A stretch of 64,000 nt of DNA from Dendrocalamus latiflorus (lineage: Eukaryota > Streptophyta > Magnoliopsida > Poales > Poaceae), in the NCBI GenBank assembly GCA_017311315.1, contig CM029632.1:17576031-17640030 (forward strand). The letters run 5' to 3'. The notes under the pieces are model-generated. The model saw only the letters and a program-made list of their open reading frames with translations, was not told where the DNA came from and did not search any database. Position numbers and translations under genes: made by a program. Positions 21,847 to 30,884 of the stretch are shown here, one piece after another (the first letter of the stretch is position 1; the number at the start of each line of letters is the position of its first letter).

Positions 21847-22377
21847 TCATTCATGTTTTGCCTGCTGTTCTAGGGTCTCACCTACACAAATGGCTACACA
21901 TTCGTGAAACTCCGGGCAGATTGAGGGTGAGAATGTTCTATCCTCATCGAAGGATAGATAGTACTCAAGATTCCATATTGGATTTTCTATAGATGACTCT
22001 ACTAGAATCTTATCATAGACACTATTAGCGATATCATCAGTGGATGCCACGGTACCAAAATTGTTGTCATCTACCTCTCCAGTTGAGATAGGTTCGATAC
22101 TTGCCCTTGAAATTGCTTGACGGTAGTGCTGGTGTCTTTGTCGCCTCAGTCCCAGTGGTTTGGCTAAAGACAACAAAGATTCTCCCTTGGGAACATACTC
22201 GAGGTAGAAGTTGCACTTGCACATCTCCTCAGGGATGTAGTCCTCCTCCATGAGGTTGACATAGTCGGCAAGGTCGAAGGAGTTCTCCTCATCCATACGC
22301 GATGGCTTGGGAACATCACGATGAGGATCTCCAGACGACGATGATCCCCACAAATGGCACCAATTGTCGATACACAA
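21847..22377 (-). CDS. Unrecognised ORF in the gypsy-like element, 176 codons
   Basis: An open frame in element orientation, starting within the primer-site region and ending 330 bp beyond the next acidic stretch. It reads DLADYVNLMEEDYIPEEMC and later SISTGEVDD-type acidic segments. It has no zinc knuckle, protease or other domain that I recognise. The first in-element ATG with good context is near 22293 (MDEENSFDL). It may be a residue of an element-specific ORF; coding is not proven. Confidence 0.3.
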   Translation of the reverse strand: MCIDNWCHLWGSSSSGDPHRDVPKPSRMDEENSFDLADYVNLMEEDYIPEEMCKCNFYLEYVPKGESLLSLAKPLGLRRQRHQHYRQAISRASIEPISTGEVDDNNFGTVASTDDIANSVYDKILVESSIENPIWNLEYYLSFDEDRTFSPSICPEFHECVAICVGETLEQQAKHE

Positions 22378-22780
22378 GACTCAAGCCCTCTATCGAACTT
22401 ATGAAAATAACGAAGGGACCAATAACACACCCAAAGCCTTTATCGACATGGACAACGAATTTACAAGATGTGTGGAAAAAAAATGTTGTGTCCTTGGAGG
22501 CATGCAAGCCCCCTAATTTATATCTTTTGAAGAGGTGGCAATTAATGTTGTAATAAGCATCCACTGGCTTCACACATGTGTCTTCCTTGTGTCTTAAATC
22601 ATTGTGTCCTTTATTAACCATCGTACCTTGTTGTAACAGCTGTTAACTGCTCTCACATGTTCAATTAAACTTTCACATGGCAAACCGCAATGACTCCAAC
22701 TAGTTATATGTATAGTCACTAGTTGGGGAAGTTGATTATTACCCCTTACTTGTCATCAATGAGTGTAACTGATCAATGTC
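22367..22780 (-). repeat. Right LTR (5' LTR in element orientation)
   Basis: Aligns with 19478-19900 and is followed on the minus strand by the primer-site-like sequence at about 22345-22366. Confidence 0.6.
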
Positions 22781-23258
22781 CAGTTATATTAAATAAAGCA
22801 TATATCTTTCTCTGGTTAGAAGTGTAACCAGGCTAAATGGGCCCTGTTTAATGTACTAGGTGGGCCTTGACTAAGAGGGCTCTAAACAAAATTCTATTTT
22901 GACTTTTCTTGACTTAAAATATATATACCTAGCCAAAGATCTTCATCAAGGCTAGATATGAATTTCTTGTGAATAATTGATAATTTCTCACTGGATCACC
23001 ATCACAGCCGTCTATTTTTTATTTTCATGAAAGTAGGTTATGTATGTAGTTCTGCCATACCATTTGTAGATTGTAGCGAACTAGCAATATGTTATTTAGA
23101 CATATGCTTGAGCCATAACTTATGATGGAAAATAAGAAGAGGATGTGGTTTTAAAACTCTTGCAGATTAGTAAGATGGTGTTGAAGCAAAAGTTGCCTTT
23201 TGGTTAACTTTTTTTTGCAGCCCCATTTTCTCTATGATGCAAGTAGATGCCTCATTAA
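22781..23258. other. Intergenic, nothing recognised
   Basis: AT-rich sequence without a long frame, repeat pair or motif that I can assign. Confidence 0.5.
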
Positions 23259-25330
23259 TTTTTTTTTTGAAACCAGGTAAGAGAGTTGTCGTGTATTAAA
23301 TCACAGGAAGGAGCAAAAGCAAAGTTAAGATAGGGAGAGATAGGGGGAAAAGGAAGGAGAGGGGCACGATCACACAAAGAGATGAAGTGGGGGAGGGAGG
23401 CTAGGGCATGGGGGACCAATCCCAGGCAAGCCTGATAGGTGGTTAAGAAGCTGCAGGGCGAAAGACAACTCCTCTATCCTATTGTCCCATGCTAGGACCC
23501 AAGCTCTAGCCTCCTCTTTTATTTCATCGATCAACTGTGTCAATGTAGTGACGGTGGACTTGAAGATTCGCGCGTTTTGCTCCTTTCCAATTTGCCAAGT
23601 GACAAGCATTACTAGCATTGCCATTGCGGTGTGTCAAGTGTGAAAATAACCGATTCCTACCAGTCTCGGACCGAAGAGAAGGAATGCCATGTGGTCGGAT
23701 TAACGAAATTGCAAGCAGTACACTGTGCCACAAAGGTCCACACTCTTTTCGTGTAGCGGCACTCAGTCAAGAGGTGGATGGCAGACTCTGGCACCTGCGT
23801 ACAAAGAGGGCAAGTGAATTGGTTCGGCCATCCTCTTATGTGTAGACGGTCCACCATCCATAGTCTATTCTGAATGGCCAGTTAGGCGAAAATTTTGCAT
23901 TTTTAGGGAGCTCAAGTTTTCCAGACTAAAAGGCTCATCGCGATTTTTTTTTGCTTCTAGAAACGGTGCCTTGTAAGTGGAGGCCGCATTGTACATTCCA
24001 TTGGGAGTAAGCTTTCATATGATTATGTCCTCCAAATCTTCGTGCAGGTTCAGCGTAGAGATGTACCCCCAAATGGCGATCAGCTCATGTATGTACTGAG
24101 TTGTTAGGCCAGTTGTCCAATTCAGGTCATGTAGCCAATTGCTCCCTATTAGCGCAACCCTCAGGGTGCAATTTTCCCTCCTAGAGGTCTTGGAAATAGT
24201 CAATGCAATATCACACAATCTGTTCCCTGCAGCCCAAGCGGAGGTCTAGAGCCCCGCCTTCGCGCCATCTCCCATCATTATGGTGGTGGCTACGACAAAG
24301 AGGGCCAAATCTAGGTCATCACACGGGGTCTCCATTCCTTACCAAGGTTTGGCCTGGGTGCTCCATTCATGCCATAGCTATCTAGGCCTTAGGGCCCTAG
24401 TGAAGTTCTCTAGGTCTAGGAATCCAAGGCCCCCCAGGTGTGCCTCGTCTACCTGTGTTAGGGTTTTGAACATACTTTTTGGTGCCTTGATGGCCGTAAG
24501 AAAGTAGGTCGACTGGGCCGTCAGAATGGATTTGACAAGAGTCTTTCCCCCTGCGAGTGTTAGTAGCTTGCCATGCCATCCTGCCAAGTGGCTCGCATAC
24601 TTATCATTGAGTTTTTGGAAGTCCACCTGACACAGCCTTTTGATCGCGAGTGGTAGACCAAGGTAGCTCAATGGGAAGAATGCATGCTGAGCCAGCAAGT
24701 CATGCAATACTTCATGTAGATCAACGTGTTCGTAGCTAATTGGTGTCACCCAACTTTTGTGAAGTTTGGTGTGTAACCCCGCTATCACCAAATTTTTGTA
24801 GGATCTGGGCCAATATGCGGACATCATCTTGCTTTGGCAATAGGAAAATGGCGGTATCATCTGCGTAAAGGGAGGTTCTGAGGGCGACCACATGACCTAG
24901 AGGATGCAAGAGACTAAGATCCATTTCGATGTTGAGGATCTTTTGCAACAGGTCAATTGCTATGGTAAAGAGGAGAGGAGATAACGGATTGCCCTGACAT
25001 AAGCCTCTGTGGTGTTGTATACTGTCCCCATGCACACCATTGAGGACCCAAGAGCTGGAGTGGAGAGGAGGCACGAGACCCAAGAGCATCGGGATGAAAA
25101 CCCTCTTTTTTCCGACAGGGGTAGGAGGCATTCCCACCAGAATCAAAGGCAGGCTTTTGCAATATCAAGCTTAAGGAGAAGGGACAGGGTTCTATTCCAA
25201 TGGTATCTTCGGGCGACGATACATACATAAAGGAAATTGTTCTAGGTGTATCTACCTTTGAAGAAGGTGCTCTGGCTCAGGAAGATAAACGCTTCTATAA
25301 CTGCTATTATTAATGAGGATGAACATAGCT
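23259..25330 (-). mobile_element. Decayed L1-type LINE, 5' truncated
   Basis: A minus-strand LINE remnant beginning at its A tail (T run 23259-23268). Successive frames carry parts of ORF2 in order: SQSTFFKGRY and LLLKLDIAKA (25290-25170), GLCQGNPLSPLLF and the catalytic SLYADD (within 25146-24736), YLGLPLAI and HLAGWHGKLLTLAGG (24893-24378), the zinc module CPLCTQVPESAIHLLTEC (near 23800) and a C-terminal piece (23624-23370). Stops and frame changes between the pieces show it is inactive. No target-site duplication was found and the upstream limit is approximate. Confidence 0.85.
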
Positions 25331-27195
25331 GCCATTAATGGGAGGAAGCTGCAAGGGACAAGCAAGAAGGTTGAGCTAAACATGGTGGATAAGCATCATG
25401 ATCTTGGCTTAGACTAGGCCGTTGACTTGTGGGCCCAATGATTCAAATTCCATTCAAGTTTTGTACTGCTAACAAGATTAGTAGTACTTGATTCTTTCTT
25501 AGAAAAGACTGGTCAAAGCTGTGATAGTAACCAATTTTTCTTCAGCTTCGAAAAGCCTTTGACGACCATCGAGAAAAGGAGGCCAACTCGGCATGTGTTC
25601 AACACATACAATGGCATTTGCAAGGCAGCTCAAGTACTAAAACTTTTGCAAGGATATCACTGCAACAATCACCTTCGGCCAAGAGATGTCTAAAAGATCT
25701 TGCTTTTTTTCAAGAATGCATTTGTAATTTTACACTGTCTAAAAAAAATGCAATGCTACTAGACATTAGGTTTTAGTCATTGAGCAGAGCAGCGATTGCC
25801 CTGCAGAGATGCTTGACCTCGCTTGAGTTGTAGGTCCTAGTTAGACAAATTCAAGCCAAGGATAAATCTCAGTTAATTACTTCGAAATTTTTTCCGTTTG
25901 GTTTGCAAATGAGACATGTTAAGAAAAGTTGAATTTGGCAAAATATGAAGTAGTTTTCTGACCATATAACTCATCCATGTTACTACGTATACATCGATCT
26001 TAAGACTATATGCTTGACAAAAATCAATTTTATTAGGGAATTCTCCTATATCGCCGCTTCTCCCTCATGTTTTCCACGCGAATCCACTACTAGACCATGT
26101 TCACGAGGACCTTCTCCCGTCGATGTTGGCGTGTAAAGGTACAGCAAACCTTCACAGGCCTAATTTTCAGGCTTCCGAATCCTTGTCCTCCGATCAACCA
26201 TGCTTAAACAAAGTCAGCATTTTCCACAATATGTCAAATGGGTGAAGTGTATGCCAATTGCCAAACATCAAACTTTGGCGGCAGACTAGTGTCGATATAT
26301 TCTCTGCATTAGTTGAGTACCAGAAGCGTCATGCTTGGAACTATACATGGTTTACTTTAGGGACCCCTTCACCCTTTGCTTCCATGGGCACCAACAATTA
26401 GCTGTGGCAACACCAAAATTTTCTCAACTGTGTCTCAACTCTCAACACGCTAGACACAGGCCTAGACCTGAACACGGTGAGTTTTGACTGGCCAATCAAG
26501 AATTGCTTAGTGCGTGTAATAGTTTACCTGAGCATGTAATTGTAACATAAGTACGCGACTGTAGCAATTGATCTTGTGTTGTCTTTCCCGGTCAGATTTC
26601 ACTTAGACATGTTGCTTCAATTCTTACGGTTTTTTTCCATTTCTGTGTTTTTCTATTCCCGTGTATCAAACAGGATTTGAACTGTTTGACTTCCCAACGC
26701 GAGTCCAAATAAAAGAAAAAATTGTTTGGTGCATATACATTTTGTAAGATAAGTACGGCGCAGCAGCCAAAGTAAATACAATTTGGAGTTTAGTGATGCG
26801 TTAGTTGTAACAGCAGGGTTGATTTGCAGAGGGCAACCAACTCTGAATCTTTTCTTGTGAATTTTGCTCACCAAAAAGAGAGAGAAAATAGCTGTGCCAT
26901 CAACTTCTCAAGTTGTACAACTCTCGACGTGACATTGTCCGGCCAAGAAACAACTCGTACAGAGACCAACACACTTGATGCAACCAGGCAGTACTAATTA
27001 TTGATCAACTTGCAGCAATAAGGTAGAGAATCTTGTAAATAGCTCACTTCCATGTCCATATGCAGGTAATCTCGCAATAATTGTTCCCAACAGGACATGC
27101 TGGGCCCCAAGTTGATCTTGAGCTGACTGGGCAAGATATTTCTACGGCATGGTAGCATCTGATGTAAAATTCATGAAGTGGATGGCACAGGCGCA
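25331..27195. other. Intergenic, no supported gene
   Basis: No long frame with protein-like content, no repeat pair and no MITE ends were found in this stretch. Confidence 0.5.
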
Positions 27196-27311
27196 TAAGA
27201 GCAACTCCAGCAGTACTACTCAAAACAGGGCCCCTACTTTTCATTTGAGGGCTCCCCTCTACTTTTGAGGGCCCTGTTTTTTTGCATGTACTCCAACAGC
27301 ACCCCTCAAAT

Positions 27312-27749
27312 TTAAGCCCTCAAATCCATTCCACTCCAACTGACATATGGGACCCACTCATTCTCCTCAGGCAGCAGATGGCGCAGGCAGATGGCGTCGC
27401 CAGAGGCGGGGCATGGGGCGCGGAAGGGGGTGGCGAGCCAGGTGTCGGCGATGGCGGCGGCGGCGTCGGGCGGCGTGGCCATGTCGGAGAGGGCGAGGAC
27501 GTTGCGGGCGTTGATGGAGCGGATGTTGACGGAGATGGCGACGCCCGCGCCGGTGCCGCAGACGACGACGCCGCGGGCCTCGATGGCAGGGTCGGAGGAG
27601 GAGGCGACGTGGCGGGCTACAGCGGCGGCGGCGGAGTAGTACTTGTCGACGCCGAGGTCGACGACGTCCGTGACGGCGGGGTGGGCGCGGAGGTGCGCGA
27701 CGACGGCATCCTTCAGCGGCTGGCCGAAGCCGTCCGCGGCCGTCCTCAT
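27312..27749 (-). pseudogene. Captured RpiB/DRT102-like gene fragment (145-codon ORF)
   Basis: RpiB-type isomerases interconvert ribose-5-phosphate and ribulose-5-phosphate; plant relatives are annotated as DRT102-like. The frame shows ADGFGQPLKDAVVAHL (substrate-loop region), VVDLGVDKYYSAAAAVA and VVCGTGAGVAI, the CGTG anion-binding loop with its catalytic-type cysteine. It then jumps from GVAIS almost directly to SINARNVLALS. RpiB proteins normally have about 25 residues between these blocks, so an internal segment is missing. The frame ends with about 20 residues encoded by the element's own end. The piece lies wholly inside the TAA-flanked element, so it is a captured, rearranged copy. 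A protein from it is possible but unsupported. Confidence 0.7.
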
Positions 27750-27869
27750 TCTCTCCCTCTCCCTCAGTCCAACTCCAACGCACCGCGTCGCCGCCTACTG
27801 GGCCGCCCCGAACGGCGCCGCCGTAGCCGCCTCCACGCGCCATCTGGCGTCGCCTCGGCTGCCCAGGGA

Positions 27870-28500
27870 AGGGGGCGGCGGGGGAGGGGCGGGTGTCGGA
27901 TCTTGCAGTGGAGGGGGCGGAGGCGCCGGGGAAGGGGAAGGGGGGCGGCGGGGGAGGGGAAGGGGGCGGCGGGGGAGGCGGGGACGGCAGGGGAGGGCGC
28001 GGCGGCGGGGGAAGAAGCAAGGAGGGAGGCGGACTGGCGGAGTGGGAGGGAGGGGCGGAGGCGGCGGTGGAGGGGACGGAGGCGCCGGGGAAGGGGAAGG
28101 GGGCGGTGGAGGGGGCGGAGGCGGCGGTAGAGGGGGCGGAGGCGCCGGGGAAGGGGAAGGGGGCGGTGGAGGGGCGGAGGCGGAGGCGGCGAGGGAGGTG
28201 GGCGGGCGGGGAAGCGGAGGAGGCGGGCGGGCGAGGGAGGCGGAGGAGGCGGGCGGGCGAGGGAGGCGGAGGAGGCGGGGGAGGGGGCGGAGGCGGAGGC
28301 AGACGGCGAGGGAGGCGGGCGGGCGAGGGAGGCGGAGGAGGCGGGCGGGCGAGGGAGGCGGAGGAGGCAGGGAAGGGGGCGGTGGAGGGGCGGAGGCGGA
28401 GGCGGACGGCGAGGGAGGCGGGCGGGCGAGGGAGGCGTGCGGGCGGGCGGGCGAGGAAAGATGCAGGCGGGCGGGGAAAGATGCAGGCGGGGGGGGAGCG
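27870..28500. repeat. G-rich minisatellite inside the Pack-type element
   Basis: Irregular tandem copies of units such as gaggcggaggaggcgggcgg (about 26 bp) and of a ggggaaggggaagggggcgg motif fill about 600 bp, almost without T on this strand. Long frames seen on both strands here are products of the composition and should not be read as genes. Confidence 0.85.
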
Positions 28501-28704
28501 GGGGAAGTTTCACGGTGCGGGAAAAAAACAGGAAAATGAGGGGTGGAGGGGGAGCCCCTAGGAATGAGGGGTGGGAGGGTGATTTGAGGGGCTCCTCAAA
28601 TTTGAGGGCTCTAGTAGGGGCCCTGCTGAAGTTGCATTTTTGTCTCAAACCCTCAAATATGAGGTTTGAGGGCTCAAGTAGGGGCCCTGCTGGAGTTGCT
28701 CTAA

Positions 28705-29267
28705 CGGACAGTAAACCGAGGTTTCTTTTCTCCCCGCTTGAAAATCGCTTGCAGGCGTGGGTCGTGGAACACCCGGCGACGCGCCGTCCAATGTCTGAAT
28801 TCCATTTCTGCGTCAGGAGGTGACTAGCGCACGATGCATCTGGATACCAGCCCAGAGCGCAGACAAAACGCTTGCACGATGCGACACGCATCCACGCGAC
28901 GTCCTTTTTGAACAGTCAAGGGGACAAACTGGTGGATGGATCGGTGTCTATCCAACTCTACGTTTAGTAGCTAGGTTTCTTCTCCTTTGCAGGGGTGGCT
29001 CGGATCTGAAACTTCTCAGGCTCTGAAGAGGAGAGAATGCACTATGCAGGCAGGCACACTTGGACCTGGACCAGAAGATACTATTAGAAAGAGCAAAGAA
29101 AGAGCCAGCAGGCGAGACTGAGAACGGGATACACGGGATTCCATGGGAGGTGCATGCGTCGCGGGCGAGGGGACCGGCCGGGGCAGGGGAGGCGGAGGAA
29201 AGCCGCACGCTCACGGGTGCGACGAAGTCGGCGCGGCGACGCATCGCGCGGCCACCCCGTGCCACCC
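28705..29267. other. Intergenic, no supported gene
   Basis: Mixed-composition sequence with only short frames and no recognised motif. Confidence 0.5.
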
Positions 29268-29278
29268 CCTCTTTGTAC

Positions 29279-29391
29279 GAATTAAGATCCTCTGACGTTA
29301 CGCGCGATCACTGACGTGTGAGCCCCATACGACGTAGAGATCACGCATAATAACCCAACGTCACTCTGACGTTACATCAGAGGAACCAGTT
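29279..29391. mobile_element. Very small MITE-like element, 113 bp
   Basis: Flanked by the exact 11-bp direct repeat cctctttgtac (29268-29278 and 29392-29402). The interior ends are imperfect inverted repeats containing tcctctgacgttac on the left and its near-complement gttacatcagagga on the right. An 8-11-bp duplication with A/T-flanked ends fits Mutator- or hAT-type MITEs; the superfamily is not settled. Confidence 0.6.
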
Positions 29392-29847
29392 CCTCTTTGT
29401 ACACGGCTACACGCGGTAAAAGCAAAACGAAGTTGAAACCACAGACCTACCATCCCACCGTACAGTGAGTAGAACGATCTAGATCCCCTAGCCAGATCGA
29501 GTGCTGTAGTACAACGCAACCAGCCCCGTGCCAAGGAGCGGCAGGCAGGTAGCACGGGCACGTCAGCCCGGGTTACGGCCCGATGGCCGTCGATCTAGCA
29601 CCGGCCAGGCTCAAATCACATCAAATCAAGCAATGAACAGAGACCAGACCAAACCGTATGGTGATCCCCTGGCGCGCGCGACAGCTATCGCCAGTTGGTA
29701 CGCGCGCGCTGTGCCTGCCCGGCTGCCCGTTCGGGCGACCTGGTCGGTTCGGACGGGGCGATCGGCCGCGACCGCGGCCGCGCGCGCGTCGCACCGGACG
29801 CCCACGTTGCGATCCTGCCGACATGAAGGGCCGCGGCGCCAACATTC

Positions 29848-30152
29848 GATTTTTTTTATTATGAATTACAATACTATAACTATGTTTTTTATTTTACACC
29901 AATAATCATCTACAAGTCGTCTAACGGTGAAGCAATAGAGGCTAAGTGGCTTAACGGTTAAGTGACCAATGGACGATTTAAACATTTAGCGCTTTTGCAT
30001 ACCTTTCCATGAAATATTCGAGTAGTATAGTGTATGTGGGTTGAGAGACAAGGGCATAGTCGCTCAACAGTGGAGTGACAAAATTATTAGTGTAAAATAA
30101 AAAAAAGTATATTATTGTAATTTAAAATAAAAATAGATTATTTTAAAAAACT
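29848..30152. mobile_element. AT-rich MITE, about 305 bp
   Basis: Left and right ends form imperfect inverted repeats of about 50 bp built on attacaata and ttttttattttacac. The element is flanked by the 11-bp direct repeat cgccaacattc (29837-29847 and 30153-30163). The interior is non-coding and contains two similar words, gtctaacggtgaag and gcttaacggttaag. The duplication length suggests Mutator-like mobilisation. Confidence 0.65.
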
Positions 30153-30438
30153 CGCCAACATTCCCTCTGCCGCGCACGAGCACGGCACGCGCATGTGTCC
30201 ACCACGCCCCCCCGCTCGATCGTCGAGCCACCTGTCGACTCGCCAGTTCGGCCGCAGAGTCTAAATCGTTTTGGTAGCTTCCGTCGACGGATACCTGCAA
30301 TTTTTAGGGAGACGGTGATCGGCACTACGATGGTGTATTTTACTAGGAACAGCATCCCTCTCATGAACTCATGGTATGCTTCGTCTGACAGGTGCACCCA
30401 GCTATCATTAGTTTCTGATGGACGGGGTAGAGATAAGG

Positions 30439-30882
30439 TTGTCAGAATCATGATCCTGAATTAGATCAAAGATTTTTCAGTAGGATCGTAAATCTTAGGA
30501 TCAATGTAGAATCTAAGATCACATCTGATTCTATTAAAGAAATATCTACATTTTTAAAATTATGCTTTTTGAACTTTTCTTTACAAAATTGTAGAATAAA
30601 GGTAAGATCATGTGTTATTTTATGATAAATTATAGTGAACATAAAGAGATAAAAGTTAAAATTTTCAACTAAAAGTAAGTACACAAATAATTATTTATAA
30701 TAAAGCAATAGAATCAAGTAGGATCATATAAAATTTTGATTACAATCCTTCAAAAATTTAGATAGAAACGTAAAAAATTTAAGATTCTACCGTATTAAAA
30801 TTCTATCATAGAATTGAATTAGCCTAATTAGCCTTAAATCATAAAACTATAGAATCGTACGATAGGATGGAGATTTGACAAC
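30439..30882. mobile_element. Probable AT-rich MITE, about 440 bp
   Basis: The left end reads tgtcagaatcatgatcct and the right end is its imperfect complement (aggatggagatttgaca). The interior is AT-rich with many gattct/agaatc words. No clear target-site duplication is visible, so the limits are approximate. Confidence 0.45.
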
Positions 30883-30884
30883 AT

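Larger units (their letters stand above)
19478..22780 (-). mobile_element. Old Ty3/gypsy-like LTR element, short and degenerate
   Basis: Two direct repeats of about 400 bp (about 19478-19900 and 22367-22780) align throughout, with many substitutions. Next to the right copy the minus strand reads ATTGGTGCCATTTGTGGGG directly after an LTR end in CGACA, which resembles the primer-site region of Tat/RIRE2-type gypsy elements. A purine-rich tract (AAGAAGTGGGGG, near 19915) on the minus strand lies beside the left repeat. The 2.5-kb interior has no gag or pol; its only sizeable frame is 22377-21847. It is probably a non-autonomous or internally deleted element. Exact ends are uncertain; AATGA at 19473-19477 and 22758-22762 may or may not be the duplication. 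Confidence 0.65.
27199..28701. mobile_element. Pack-type PIF/Harbinger-like element, 1503 bp, with captured gene fragment
   Basis: The ends are inverted repeats (gagcaactccagcag) that continue with weaker similarity around gggcccctact. TAA flanks both sides (27196-27198 and 28702-28704), as expected for PIF/Harbinger. Sub-terminal copies of the end sequence recur at the right side (about 28605-28635 and 28669-28700). Between the ends lie a GC-rich coding-like piece on the minus strand (27749-27360) related to ribose-5-phosphate isomerase B and a long G-rich minisatellite (27870-28500). No transposase is encoded, so it depends on another element. Confidence 0.8.

Noticed and set aside
19473..22762. 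AATGA at both sides of the degenerate gypsy-like element as a 5-bp target duplication
   Set aside because: Using it would place the right LTR end at a non-canonical base, and LTR similarity continues past it; not reliable.
27764..28891. Very long frames (up to 375 codons) across the G-rich minisatellite on both strands
   Set aside because: They arise because the repeat has almost no A/T to make stops. Translations are Gly/Arg or Pro/Arg/Ala monotony with no conserved motif.
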